In this document: positions 26,098 to 34,861 of the stretch, in pieces
How positions within the stretch are numbered: position 1 is the stretch's first letter
Layout of the letters: each line of letters opens with the position of its first letter
From: an uncultured Prevotella sp.
GTDB taxonomy: Bacteria; Bacteroidota; Bacteroidia; Bacteroidales; Bacteroidaceae
Length of the DNA stretch: 64,000 nucleotides
NCBI GenBank assembly: GCA_902464615.1
Contig: CABQKA010000010.1
Location: 1 to 64,000 of the forward strand
Direction of reading: 5' to 3'
Notes under the pieces: model-generated
What the model was told of the DNA's origin: nothing
The model's database searches: none
Seen by the model: only the letters and a program-made list of their open reading frames with translations
Program-made: the position numbers and the translations under genes

Positions 26098-26158
26098 TGT
26101 TACTTAGTCGTATGATTTTTATGATTATTGATTTTGTTTTGCACGTGTTTTGGACGTG

Positions 26159-26189
26159 CAAATATACGGGATTTTTTCCAAAAAGCAAG
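26159..26189 (-). promoter_or_regulatory. promoter of secDF
   Basis: On the minus strand TATATTTG (26166-26159) is preceded by TTG (26188-26186) with a 19-nt spacer, the same layout as the pckA promoter. The leader is about 55-60 nt. Confidence 0.65.
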
Positions 26190-26250
26190 CAACGCCCCTC
26201 TTTATTTGTATATTTTGGGAAGCCGGCCGGGGCAGTTCGCTGGAAAAATG

Positions 26251-26258
26251 TAACTTTG
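26251..26258 (+). promoter_or_regulatory. -7 promoter element of metG
   Basis: TAACTTTG lies 85 nt before the metG ATG. Confidence 0.5.
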
Positions 26259-26343
26259 CATGGCGCTACAGCCGCTCGCCATACGGTCCGGGTCTATTGT
26301 CCGGCCGACTACTAAGCAGAAAATCAAATCAACACATACAGAT

Positions 26344-28383
26344 ATGGAAAAGAAATTCAACCGCACTCTGGTCACGGCAGCCTTGCCCTATGCCAACGGC
26401 GGCGTGCACATCGGGCACCTGGCCGGCGTGTACGTCCCGGCAGACATCTACGTGCGCTACCTCCGCCTCCGCAAGCGCGAGGTCCTCTTCATCTGCGGCT
26501 CCGACGAGCACGGCGTGCCCGTCACCATACGGGCGCGCAAGGAGGGCTGCTCGCCCCAGGAAGTGGTAGACCGCTACCACAAACTCATCAAGGAGTCGTT
26601 CGAAGGTTTCGGCATCTCCTTCGACTTCTTCGGCCGCACCACGTCGCCGACCCACTGCAAGCTGGCCTCCGACTTCTTCCGCAGCCTCTATGACAAAGGC
26701 GAGTTCATCGAGAAGGAAACGGAGCAGTATTACGACGAAGAGGCCCACACCTTCCTTGCCGACCGCTACATCACCGGAGAGTGCCCGCACTGCCATGCCC
26801 AGGGCGCCTATGGCGACCAGTGCGAAAAGTGCGGCACCGCCCTCTCGCCCACCGAACTCATCAACCCCAAGAGCACCGTCAGCGGGTCAAAACCCGTACT
26901 GCGCCGGACGAAACACTGGTACCTCCCCCTCGACAAGCATCAGGAATGGCTCGAGCCGTGGATTACACAGACCCACCAGGAATGGCGCTCCAACGTCATG
27001 GGACAGTGCAAGAGCTGGTTCGACATGGGCCTCAAGCCGCGCGCCGTCAGCCGCGACCTCGACTGGGGCATCCCCGTCCCCGTGGAAGGCGCGGACGGAA
27101 AAGTCCTCTACGTCTGGTTCGACGCCCCCATCGGCTACATCTCCAACACCAAGGAACTCCTCCCGGACACATGGGAAAAATGGTGGAAGAGCGACGACAC
27201 CCGCCTGGTCCACTTCATCGGGAAGGACAACATCGTATTCCACTGCATCGTCTTCCCAGCCATGCTCAAGGCCGAAGGCTCCTACATCCTGCCGGACAAC
27301 GTGCCCGCCAACGAGTTCCTCAACCTTGAAGACGACAAAATTTCCACCTCGCGCAATTGGGCCGTATGGCTCGACGAATACCTGCGCGACTTCCCCGGAA
27401 AGCAGGACGTGCTGCGCTACGTGCTGACCGCCAACGCGCCCGAAACGAAGGACAACAACTTCACATGGAAAGACTTCCAGGCGCGCAACAACAACGAGCT
27501 GGTCGCCGTCTACGGCAACTTCATCAACCGCGCCCTCATGCTCACGCAGAAATACCACCAGGGCGTTGTACCCGCCTGCGGGGAGCTGACGGACTACGAC
27601 CGGCAGACAGTCGAGGAGTTTGCCGGCCTTAAAGGCAAGGTGGAACAGCTGCTCGAAGAGTTCCGCTTCCGCGACGCGCAAAAGGAAGCGATGAACATGG
27701 CCCGCGTCGGGAACAAATATCTTGCCGACACCGAGCCGTGGAAAGTGGTCAAGACCGACCCGCAACGCGTCGACACCATCCTCTACCTCTCCCTGCAGTT
27801 CGCCGCCAACCTCGCCATCGTCTTCGAGCCGTTCCTGCCTTTCTCCTCCGCCGCGCTGCGCGAAATGCTCCGCATGCCCGAAACCGGATGGGAGCGCATC
27901 GGCGCCACCGACCTCTTGCCGGCCGGGCACCAGACGGACAAGCCCCACCTCCTCTTCGAAAAAATCGAGGACGAAACGGTCGCCGCCCAAGTGCAGAAGC
28001 TGCTCGACACGAAGAAAGCCAACGAGGCCGCCTCGCGCAAGGCCAACCCCATACGCCCCGACATCACCTTCGAGGAGTTCGAGAAACTGGACATCCGCGT
28101 GGGCACCGTGCTCAGCTGCGAACGGGTGCCCAAGGCCGACAAACTCCTGAAGTTTGAGATTGCCGACGGGCTGGAAAACCGGACCATCGTATCGGGCATC
28201 GCCAAATATTACCAGCCCGAGGAACTGGTGGGCAAGCAGGTCTGCTTCATCGCCAACCTGCCCCCGCGCAAGCTGCGCGGCATCGAGAGCCAGGGCATGA
28301 TACTTTCCGCCGAAGGGCCGGACGGCAAACTCAGCGTCGTCACCACGCTCAGCGAAGTGGCCCCGGGCGCAGAGGTAAAATGA
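26344..28383 (+). CDS. metG: methionine--tRNA ligase
   Basis: 679 residues, cytosolic class I aminoacyl-tRNA synthetase. The HIGH motif is at residues 22-25 (NGGVHIGHLAG). The zinc-binding knuckles CPHC and CEKC are at about 147-165. The KMSKS loop is the variant KISTSRN at about 332. The C-terminal 100 residues (from FEEFEKLDIRVGTVLSCERVP) form an EMAP-type tRNA-binding domain. The ATG at 26344 is chosen because conserved sequence begins there and it follows the promoter; an in-frame ATG 84 nt upstream would start only 2 nt after the -7 element. A strong terminator follows at 28403-28438. Confidence 0.97.
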   Translation: MEKKFNRTLVTAALPYANGGVHIGHLAGVYVPADIYVRYLRLRKREVLFICGSDEHGVPVTIRARKEGCSPQEVVDRYHKLIKESFEGFGISFDFFGRTTSPTHCKLASDFFRSLYDKGEFIEKETEQYYDEEAHTFLADRYITGECPHCHAQGAYGDQCEKCGTALSPTELINPKSTVSGSKPVLRRTKHWYLPLDKHQEWLEPWITQTHQEWRSNVMGQCKSWFDMGLKPRAVSRDLDWGIPVPVEGADGKVLYVWFDAPIGYISNTKELLPDTWEKWWKSDDTRLVHFIGKDNIVFHCIVFPAMLKAEGSYILPDNVPANEFLNLEDDKISTSRNWAVWLDEYLRDFPGKQDVLRYVLTANAPETKDNNFTWKDFQARNNNELVAVYGNFINRALMLTQKYHQGVVPACGELTDYDRQTVEEFAGLKGKVEQLLEEFRFRDAQKEAMNMARVGNKYLADTEPWKVVKTDPQRVDTILYLSLQFAANLAIVFEPFLPFSSAALREMLRMPETGWERIGATDLLPAGHQTDKPHLLFEKIEDETVAAQVQKLLDTKKANEAASRKANPIRPDITFEEFEKLDIRVGTVLSCERVPKADKLLKFEIADGLENRTIVSGIAKYYQPEELVGKQVCFIANLPPRKLRGIESQGMILSAEGPDGKLSVVTTLSEVAPGAEVK

Positions 28384-28402
28384 GAAAACCGCACAACCTG
28401 TC

Positions 28403-28438
28403 CAGGGGCGCCCATGAAAACGGCGCCCCTGTTTTTTT
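28403..28438 (+). terminator. terminator of metG
   Basis: A perfect 10-bp stem (28403-28412 with 28422-28431, CAGGGGCGCC) is followed by TTTTTTTA, a classical rho-independent terminator. Confidence 0.92.
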
Positions 28439-28469
28439 ATCGTCCTGAAAAACCACCTATACCGCAACC

Positions 28470-29627
28470 ATGAACAACTCCATTGCCCTCGCACCGTCGA
28501 AGCCCCACTATGCCATCCTGGACGGCTTGCGCGGCGTCGCCGCCGTGACGGTCATGTTTTTCCACTTGCTCGAACCCCACGCCAAGGGCGACCACACGGC
28601 ACAGATCATCAACCACGGCTACCTGGCCGTCGACTTCTTCTTCGTACTCTCCGGCTTCGTCATCGCCTATGCCTACGACAACCGCTGGGAAAAAGGCATG
28701 CGGGCCTCCGCCTTCTTCAAGCGGCGGCTCGTCCGCCTGCACCCCATGGTCGTCTTAGGCAGCCTCATCGGCGGAGCTACGTTTTTCCTGCAAGGGTCCG
28801 CCGTGTTTCCCGCCTGGGATTCCGCCACCGTCTGGGGCGTCATCGGGTGTACGCTGCTGGGCTGCACGCTGCTGCCTCTGCCGGTCAGCATGGACATCAG
28901 GGGCTGGGAAGAGATGCACCCGCTCAACGGCCCCGCCTGGACGCTCTATTTCGAATACATCGCCAATATCGCTTATGCCCTCGTCCTGAGGCGGATAGGC
29001 CGCGGCATACTGGCCGTCCTCGTCGCCTGCGCGGCGGCGGCCACGCTCCATCTGTGCCTCACGTCCCCGCAAGGCGACATCGTGGGCGGATGGTCGCTCA
29101 CGGCCGAACAGCAACTGTGGGGCCTCACGCGCCTTGCCTGCCCCTTCCTTTCGGGACTGCTGCTGTCCCGCATGGGCTGGCAGCTGCGGCTGGGGCGCCA
29201 TGCCTTCGCCGTCTGTGCGTTGGCACTCGTCGTGCTCCTGGCCTTTCCGCGTCTCGGAGGCCCGCATTTCTGGGTCAACGGGTTGTATGAGGCTTGCTGC
29301 ATCATCTTCCTCTTCCCGCTCATCGTAGCGGCCGGGAGCGGCGGACGGCTCGAAGGCCGCCGCCGCACGGCGATATGCCGCTTCCTCGGCGACATTTCCT
29401 ACCCGCTCTACCTGGTCCACTACCCGTTCGTCTACCTCTACACAGCCTGGGTAGCCAACCACGACGCGACCCTCGCGGAAAGTCTTCCGCGCATGGTCCT
29501 GGTGGCGGCGGCATGCCTCGCACTGGCCTACGCGGCACTGCGTTGCTACGACCTGCCGGTGCGCCGCTGGCTCGCCGCGCGTCTGCTGCCGCGGCCGGAC
29601 AAGTCGCGTGCGGCGGCCCGCCCATGA
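28470..29627 (+). CDS. acyltransferase 3 family membrane protein (OafA-like), copy 2
   Basis: 385 residues, about ten membrane helices. It is clearly paralogous to the protein at 4783-5958: both share SKPHYAxLDGLRGVAA near the N-terminus, INHGYLAVDFFFxLSGFVIxYAYD, FKRRLxRLHPM, and LPLPV- or PVRRWLxAR-type ends. The likely role is O-acylation of an envelope sugar. No Crp-like regulator or glycan gene lies beside it. It starts 30 bp after the metG terminator and ends before a terminator at 29696-29716. Confidence 0.9.
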   Translation: MNNSIALAPSKPHYAILDGLRGVAAVTVMFFHLLEPHAKGDHTAQIINHGYLAVDFFFVLSGFVIAYAYDNRWEKGMRASAFFKRRLVRLHPMVVLGSLIGGATFFLQGSAVFPAWDSATVWGVIGCTLLGCTLLPLPVSMDIRGWEEMHPLNGPAWTLYFEYIANIAYALVLRRIGRGILAVLVACAAAATLHLCLTSPQGDIVGGWSLTAEQQLWGLTRLACPFLSGLLLSRMGWQLRLGRHAFAVCALALVVLLAFPRLGGPHFWVNGLYEACCIIFLFPLIVAAGSGGRLEGRRRTAICRFLGDISYPLYLVHYPFVYLYTAWVANHDATLAESLPRMVLVAAACLALAYAALRCYDLPVRRWLAARLLPRPDKSRAAARP

Positions 29628-29645
29628 CGCGGCAGCCGCACGGCA

Positions 29646-29685
29646 AAGGGGCGGCACGCCGCTTATGCGAGTCGTGCCGCCCCTT
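29646..29685. terminator. convergent-gene hairpin
   Basis: A perfect 12-bp stem (29646-29657 with 29674-29685, AAGGGGCGGCAC) lies between convergent acyltransferase copy 2 and mdh. On the minus strand it is followed by TTTGCC, so it may help to end mdh. Confidence 0.6.
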
Positions 29686-29695
29686 ATTCCCGTTC

Positions 29696-29720
29696 AAACT
29701 CCGATAGGCGGAGTTTTTTA
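29696..29720 (+). terminator. terminator of acyltransferase copy 2
   Basis: An 8-bp stem (29696-29703 with 29709-29716, AAACTCCG) is followed on the plus strand by a T run. It abuts the mdh stop and could also serve mdh. Confidence 0.75.
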
Positions 29721-30713
29721 TTTCAGATTCGGATTGATTTCGCCCCACTTGCTGATTTCGGGAACGATATTCAGCGTGACGAGTTCGTCGCGCATCTTGC
29801 ACAGGTGAGCGTAGCTGGCGTCGAGCGAAGCCAGTTCCTCGGCCGTTCCTTCGGGCATGACGTAGTGGCAACCCGTCTTGTCGAGGGTCGTGTTCATGGC
29901 CATCATGATGTGGTTGTACTTCCCGTTGTTGACGAAAGTACCGGCCGGCCAGCGGAATGCCTCTCCGCCCATCACGGCACGGATCATTTCCACGGACAGA
30001 TAGGCCGGGCTCTGGAAGGAGCTGCGACGGCGCAGGGCGATAATCTTCGCGCCGCCCTGGATAACGTCTTTCTTCATCTGCTCCCACTCGGCCTCGGGGA
30101 ACTCATCGGTGCCGATGAGGTCGGTCAGGTTGCGGCCGTCAATTTTCACATGGCTGCCGAACACGGCCATTTGCTCGCCGTGGCCGCCGAAGGTGGCGCA
30201 ACCGGTCACCTCGCTCTGCATGACGCCGAACTTCTTGGCCAGGGCGCTCTGCAAACGGGTAGAGTCGAGCGCGGCCAGCGTCGTCACCTGGGAAGGTTTC
30301 AGACCGGAGTAAAGCAGCGTGACAAGGCCCGTCAGGTCGGCGGGGTTGAAGATGATGACCACGTGCTTCACGTCCGGGCAATAGGTCTTGATGTTCTTGC
30401 CCAGCTGCTCTGCAATTTCGCAGTTGCCCTTCAGCAAGTCCTCGCGGGTCATGCCTTCCTTGCGGGGAGCGCCGCCCGAGGAGATGATATATTTAGCGTC
30501 CGTAAATGCTTCGGCCACATCGGTCGTCGCCGTGATATTCACGTCGCCGAAACCGCTCTGACGCATTTCCTCGGCCACGCCCTCGGGCGAGAAGATGTCA
30601 TAAAGGCAAATGTTGGACGTGAGGCCCATCATCAAGGCCGTCTGCACCATGTTGGAGCCAATCATGCCGGCAGCACCGACAATCACAAGTTTTTCGTCTG
30701 TTAAAAAAGCCAT
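29718..30713 (-). CDS. mdh: malate dehydrogenase
   Basis: 331 residues, NAD-dependent, cytosolic; interconverts oxaloacetate and malate. The nucleotide-binding loop VIVGAAGMIGSNM is at residues 11-23. It is assigned to the Bacteroidales malate dehydrogenase branch of the lactate/malate family on overall pattern: residues 80-150 (SGGAPRKEGMTREDLL, VIIFNPADLT) and CATFGGHGEQMAVFGSHV, with the catalytic His. Substrate choice between malate and lactate cannot be fully settled by eye. Together with pckA and frdCAB it would form the reductive route to succinate. Confidence 0.92.
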   Translation of the reverse strand: MAFLTDEKLVIVGAAGMIGSNMVQTALMMGLTSNICLYDIFSPEGVAEEMRQSGFGDVNITATTDVAEAFTDAKYIISSGGAPRKEGMTREDLLKGNCEIAEQLGKNIKTYCPDVKHVVIIFNPADLTGLVTLLYSGLKPSQVTTLAALDSTRLQSALAKKFGVMQSEVTGCATFGGHGEQMAVFGSHVKIDGRNLTDLIGTDEFPEAEWEQMKKDVIQGGAKIIALRRRSSFQSPAYLSVEMIRAVMGGEAFRWPAGTFVNNGKYNHIMMAMNTTLDKTGCHYVMPEGTAEELASLDASYAHLCKMRDELVTLNIVPEISKWGEINPNLK

Positions 30714-30751
30714 AATGATAATTATTTAATGGTCTGTTCTTTTTCCGTTAG

Positions 30752-30759
30752 CAAAGGTA
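30752..30759 (-). promoter_or_regulatory. -7 promoter element of mdh
   Basis: TACCTTTG on the minus strand, 38 nt before the ATG. Confidence 0.5.
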
Positions 30760-30854
30760 CGAAAATCCTTGCCGCCCGGAATAGGCGCACGGCATTATTT
30801 CTCTTAAATAAGGCTAAAGCGCAACGCTCCCGCCCGCCTCACGCCGAAAACTCG

Positions 30855-30862
30855 TAACTTTG
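30855..30862 (+). promoter_or_regulatory. -7 promoter element of the M24 peptidase gene
   Basis: TAACTTTG, 47 nt before the ATG at 30910. Confidence 0.5.
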
Positions 30863-30909
30863 CAGAAACCGCTTCCGGACAGTCCCGGCAGCCTAACAGA
30901 TTCAGCAAT

Positions 30910-32715
30910 ATGGCAAATGACACCGTTACGGCGCGCGTCGAGGCGTTGCGCCAATGGATGGAGCAGGAGGGCCTCGGCTGCTTCATTGTCCCCACGACCG
31001 ACCCGCACGACAGCGAATACACGCCCGCCCACTGGAAAGCCCGCGAGTGGCTCAGCGGGTTCACCGGCTCGGCCGGAACGGCCCTCGTCACGCCGGACGA
31101 GGCCTTGCTGTGGACAGACTCGCGCTACTTTCTCCAGGCAGGGCAGCAGCTGGCCGGAACGCCTTTCCGCCTGATGCGCGACGGCCTGCCCGACACGCCG
31201 TCCATACGCGAATGGCTCCAGGCCCATGCGCCCGGGCTGGGGCGGGTGGGCTACGTGGCCGCCACAGCCACCTGCACGCTGCGCGACGAGTGGCTGGCGG
31301 GACTGGAAAGCAGCCTCGACTCCGTGGCCTGCAAGGACGACCCCTTCGACCTCCTCTGGACAGACCGCCCGCCCGTTCCGTCCGAACCGCTTGAGGTGGT
31401 GCCAGCAGAGCTGGCGGGCCGCGACGCCCGGACAAAGCTCCGCGAACTGTACGCCGCGGCCGCCCGCGGGGAAGGCAGGGGACACGCCCTGCTGCTCAAC
31501 GACCTCTCCGAAATCGCATGGACGCTCAACCTGCGCGGCAACGACATCGAATACAACCCGCTCTTCGTGTCCTACCTGCTGGTAGAGGCCGGCGGCGCCA
31601 CACTCTTCACCGACCCGCGCCACCTGACGGACGCCGTGCGCGAATACCTGGCCGCCTGCGGCGTGGCAGTGGCCGGCTACGACGGATGGCGGCAGGCGCT
31701 GACGGCCCTGCCTTCCGGGACGCTGCTCCACTTGCCGTCGGGCATGAACCTGGCCGTCGCCGGGCTGTGCCGGCAGGCCGGCGTCAGCACGCAGGTGGAG
31801 GCTTCCCCCGTCCCGCCGCGCCGGGCCGTCAAGACGCCGGAGGAACAAGACGGATTCCGCCGCGCCATGGTGCGCGACGGCGTGGCCTTGGTGCGCTTCC
31901 TGCGCTGGCTCGACGAGGCGGTCCCGGCAGGCCACGTGACAGAGCTTGACGTGGACCGCCGGCTGACGGCCTTGCGCGCCGAACAGCCCGGATTCCGCGG
32001 GCTCAGTTTCCCCACCATCGCGGGCTACGGCCCGCACGGCGCCATCGTCCACTACGAGGCCGACGCCGCGACTGCCGCCACCCTGCGCCCCGAAGGCCTG
32101 CTCCTGCTCGACTCCGGCGCGCAATACGAATACGGCACGACGGACATTACCCGTACCATTGCCTTAGGCCCCGTTACGGAAGAAGAGCGCCACGTCTACA
32201 CCCTCGTGCTGAAAGGACACATCGGCCTCTCGCGCTGCCGTTTCCCGGAGGGCACGACCGGGCTGGAGCTCGACTTGGCCGCCCGCCAGGACATGTGGCG
32301 CGAGGGCTACGATTTCGGGCACGGCACGGGGCACGGCGTGGGCTTCCACCTGTGTGTCCACGAAGGGCCGCACCAGATACGCAAAGACTGCCGGGCCTGT
32401 ACGCTCGTACCTTTCCGCGCCGGCATGACCGTCACGGACGAGCCGGGCATTTACGTAGCGGGGCGTTTCGGAGTGCGCATCGAAAACACGCTGCTCGCCG
32501 TGCCCGGCATCGAAACGGAGTTCGGCCGTTTCCTGGAGTTCGAGCCGCTCACGCTTTGCCCCATAGACATGCGCCCCGCCGACCCCGGCCTGCTGACAAG
32601 GGACGAACGCATATGGATTAACGGGTATCACGCCACGGTACGCGAGCGCCTCATGCCGCTGCTCGACGACGAAGGCGACCGCCGCTGGCTGGAGAATGCC
32701 ACGCAGCCCATCTGA
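30910..32715 (+). CDS. aminopeptidase P family protein (M24B Xaa-Pro aminopeptidase)
   Basis: 601 residues, the long three-domain form with two N-terminal creatinase-like domains and a C-terminal pita-bread catalytic domain. The N-terminus VPTTDPHDSEYTPAHWKAREWLSGFTGSAG is typical. The metal ligands are visible: two Asp in LLLLDSGAQYEYGTTDITRTI, His in GHGTGHGVGFHLCVHEGPH, and two Glu in MTVTDEPGIYVAG and GVRIENTLL. It removes N-terminal residues before proline, and no signal peptide is seen, so it is probably cytosolic. It is a single-gene unit with its own promoter and terminator. Confidence 0.95.
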   Translation: MANDTVTARVEALRQWMEQEGLGCFIVPTTDPHDSEYTPAHWKAREWLSGFTGSAGTALVTPDEALLWTDSRYFLQAGQQLAGTPFRLMRDGLPDTPSIREWLQAHAPGLGRVGYVAATATCTLRDEWLAGLESSLDSVACKDDPFDLLWTDRPPVPSEPLEVVPAELAGRDARTKLRELYAAAARGEGRGHALLLNDLSEIAWTLNLRGNDIEYNPLFVSYLLVEAGGATLFTDPRHLTDAVREYLAACGVAVAGYDGWRQALTALPSGTLLHLPSGMNLAVAGLCRQAGVSTQVEASPVPPRRAVKTPEEQDGFRRAMVRDGVALVRFLRWLDEAVPAGHVTELDVDRRLTALRAEQPGFRGLSFPTIAGYGPHGAIVHYEADAATAATLRPEGLLLLDSGAQYEYGTTDITRTIALGPVTEEERHVYTLVLKGHIGLSRCRFPEGTTGLELDLAARQDMWREGYDFGHGTGHGVGFHLCVHEGPHQIRKDCRACTLVPFRAGMTVTDEPGIYVAGRFGVRIENTLLAVPGIETEFGRFLEFEPLTLCPIDMRPADPGLLTRDERIWINGYHATVRERLMPLLDDEGDRRWLENATQPI

Positions 32716-32735
32716 CGCCGCCCATACATCACGTC

Positions 32736-32774
32736 ACGGGGCCTGCTGTCCGCCAAAGGGACAGCAGGCCCCGT
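32736..32774 (+). terminator. terminator of the M24 peptidase gene
   Basis: A perfect 16-bp stem (32736-32751 with 32759-32774, ACGGGGCCTGCTGTCC) is followed by GTTTCTTTCCC. Confidence 0.85.
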
Positions 32775-32820
32775 GTTTCTTTCCCTTGCCGCGCGCAGCG
32801 TCACCCGCCGCACGGCAAGG

Positions 32821-32992
32821 ACGCGGCCGGGAATTATACTTCGTTTACCTGCGTGCGCGCCACGCGCCCGAACGGGCGAAACGCGGCAGCGCGGCGCCGC
32901 CGCCCGGACGGCGGACCGCGGGCGCACGGGCCTTAGCCCCGTAAGCACCGGGCCTATCCCCGTGCGAAGCGGGCTTAGGCCTGTGCGGGACG
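32821..32992. repeat. 172-bp direct repeat, copy 1
   Basis: This stretch matches 35398-35569 with a single difference that I can see (G here, A there, in GCGTGCGCxCCACG). A 13-nt sequence, GGACGCGGCCGGG, occurs at both its edges (32819-32831 and 32988-33000), which is not so for copy 2. The 3' third is array E of the 21-bp family. Confidence 0.92.
32928..32982. repeat. 21-bp near-palindrome array E (3 units)
   Basis: Units start at 32928 (GGGCCTTAGCCCC), 32949 (CGGGCCTATCCCC) and 32970 (CGGGCTTAGGCCT), 21 bp apart, within the first 172-bp repeat. Confidence 0.85.
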
Positions 32993-33026
32993 CGGCCGGG
33001 GCCGGAAGGCGGAAAGGGAATGCCGC

Positions 33027-34802
33027 TCAGCGCCCCGCCGGCGTCAGGTACTTGACGAAGTATGTCGAGCCGAAGCGGGCCAGGTAGAAGGGACGGTTGC
33101 CCGAGGCGTCTGCCGTCAGCCCGTAGGCCAGGACGCGCTCTTCCGGCCGCTGCGGACACAGGCAGTAGCGCTCCACCACCTGGCCGCTCTCCCGCGAGAG
33201 ACGGACAAACTCATAATGGTCCGCCGTAGCATCCTCATAACCAGGCTGGCCTGTGCGCACCAGGCAGTTCACGTACTCGTCGTCCAGCTTCACCTGCGCC
33301 AGCGTCCGGTCGAAATATCCGGCAAACTGCTGCATGTATTCCTCTTTGTAGCGTAGCGTAGTGTCGGCCGGTTCCGGGTCTTCCAGGTGGAACACCTCAT
33401 ACGTGCGCAGCGTCTGCTCCGGGCGGTCTGCCCGCGCCAGCGCCAGTAGTCCCGTCTGGTCCGCGCCGTAGATGAAATCCCCGCCGTAAGTGTCCGCCAC
33501 CAAGTTCGCAAACCAGTAGCCCGTGTACGTCCGGTGGAACGCCTCGTCCAGTTGCCCGAAGCGCTGCACCAGCTCGCCCGTCCGCAAGTCCACTTCGTCC
33601 ACATAGGGATTAGCCTGTGCGTAAAAGGCATCCTGGAATATGTCGTCCTCCGCTTTATCCGGCAAATCCGCGCCCAGCGGCCAGACCGTTTTGTGGCAAG
33701 TCATGACGATACGGCCCGGACGCAGTGGAAAGATTGCGTAATGTTGGTCCATATATTCCTCCATGTGCGAGCGGTCCATGCCTGTAAAAACAGTCCAACG
33801 CTGTGCTCCGAGCGGTTTATAGAGAAGAGTAATGGCATTAAACAAATCGACATGACGCTCAGCTGAGTCCGCAAACACAAGCGGTAAGGAATAGCTCATG
33901 GCCAAACCGCCGTCTGGCATGAAGATGGCATCGAGCGGCATGTAGCGGAGTGCGGATTTCTCGAACTCATAGAGCCGCGGAGAGAGATGAACAAACGTGT
34001 CGCGCTGCGTGCTGTCTACTTCCAAGAACTCTGTAAGATGAAAATCCGAACCGTCACGGCACAGCAGCAAACCGCCACCACACATTTCATCGAGTACCAG
34101 CAACGAATCACCGCGCTGCGTAGGATGGTTGCGCACCTGAGCCAAATAGCGGTCGCGCAGTTCCAGACGACAGCTGTCATAATGCAAGCCAGCGGCTACT
34201 GCCGGTTCATAGCTACTCGCCTTTGTCTGTGCGCGCATATCCTCAGCTGCTGCATCGTACACCCGGAACGGGAACGGCGTCCGGGCTGCGAGGAAATCCT
34301 CCACAAACCCTTTGTCCACATAGGAAAGTTGGCCGCCGGTAATCATACGTCCGTGCGCCACGTCCACACGGGCCACAAAAAGCCCCATCAAGCCCCCCAT
34401 AGTCGTAGAGAAAACACGGTCGAACGTATGACTGGTATCAAACAGCATATACGTCTCGCCGAGATGTTGCTGCTGCAGGTAGCGCGCGGCGGCAACAGGT
34501 TCTTCAAAACATGACACCATCACCACACGCTCTGTCGGATTCGCAATACGCACAAGTTGAAGAAAATGGGGAATTACCGCTTCGCATCGAGGACATGCCG
34601 CAGGGATAAAAAACAAAACCGTTACCGTGTCGGCACCAGATGCCGCCGGCGCCAGGTAATCGCGCAGCAGAGCCTCCGTTCCCGGACGCTGGGCCAAAAG
34701 AATATCATCCTCAAGCATGGCTTGATAAAAGGAGCTATGCTGGGCCGAACTAACCGAATACGCCAGCACTATATTGAGTAGAAAAACAAGAAGCCGTTTC
34801 AT
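33027..34802 (-). CDS. secreted thioredoxin-like / six-bladed propeller-like protein
   Basis: 591 residues. Signal peptide (MKRLLVFLLNIVLAYSVSSA, cut before Q21). Residues about 40-180 look like a thioredoxin-type domain with FFIPAACPRCEAVIPHF, a CPRC redox pair at 70-73. From about 200 to the end come repeated beta-rich blocks with WFANLVADTYGGDFIYG- and GNRPFYLARFG-like strands, reminiscent of the six-bladed propeller proteins of Bacteroidota. The ATG at 34802 gives the signal peptide directly and is preferred to one at 34832. It follows the small secreted protein gene on the same strand, with a terminator-like hairpin between. Base composition over roughly 33.7-35.3 kb is lower in G+C than the flanks. 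Function is unknown; an envelope redox or peptide-handling role is possible. Confidence 0.75.
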   Translation of the reverse strand: MKRLLVFLLNIVLAYSVSSAQHSSFYQAMLEDDILLAQRPGTEALLRDYLAPAASGADTVTVLFFIPAACPRCEAVIPHFLQLVRIANPTERVVMVSCFEEPVAAARYLQQQHLGETYMLFDTSHTFDRVFSTTMGGLMGLFVARVDVAHGRMITGGQLSYVDKGFVEDFLAARTPFPFRVYDAAAEDMRAQTKASSYEPAVAAGLHYDSCRLELRDRYLAQVRNHPTQRGDSLLVLDEMCGGGLLLCRDGSDFHLTEFLEVDSTQRDTFVHLSPRLYEFEKSALRYMPLDAIFMPDGGLAMSYSLPLVFADSAERHVDLFNAITLLYKPLGAQRWTVFTGMDRSHMEEYMDQHYAIFPLRPGRIVMTCHKTVWPLGADLPDKAEDDIFQDAFYAQANPYVDEVDLRTGELVQRFGQLDEAFHRTYTGYWFANLVADTYGGDFIYGADQTGLLALARADRPEQTLRTYEVFHLEDPEPADTTLRYKEEYMQQFAGYFDRTLAQVKLDDEYVNCLVRTGQPGYEDATADHYEFVRLSRESGQVVERYCLCPQRPEERVLAYGLTADASGNRPFYLARFGSTYFVKYLTPAGR

Positions 34803-34812
34803 AAATTTTCTT

Positions 34813-34850
34813 ACTAAAAATCTGGGAGCCAAGACTTGTGGCTCCCAGAT
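34813..34850 (-). terminator. intercistronic terminator-like hairpin
   Basis: A perfect 12-bp stem (34820-34831 with 34839-34850, ATCTGGGAGCCA) is followed on the minus strand by TTTTTAGTAAG. It lies between the small-protein stop and the propeller-gene start, so it could cut expression of the downstream gene. Confidence 0.8.
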
Positions 34851-34861
34851 CGTCGTTATTC

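Larger units (their letters stand above)
32716..33026. other. convergent intergenic region with terminator and first copy of the 172-bp repeat
   Basis: It contains the M24 terminator (32736-32774), the first long direct repeat (32821-32992) with array E inside it, and a short tail to the stop of the thioredoxin-propeller gene. No gene is supported. Confidence 0.7.

Noticed and set aside
29646..29716. Possible tRNA-like fold between convergent genes
   Set aside because: Only two simple hairpins; no T-loop or anticodon arm consensus.
32819..33000. Insertion sequence with target duplication (GGACGCGGCCGGG at both edges)
   Set aside because: Only 13 nt at one copy, no terminal inverted repeats and no transposase; kept as a note on the direct repeat only.
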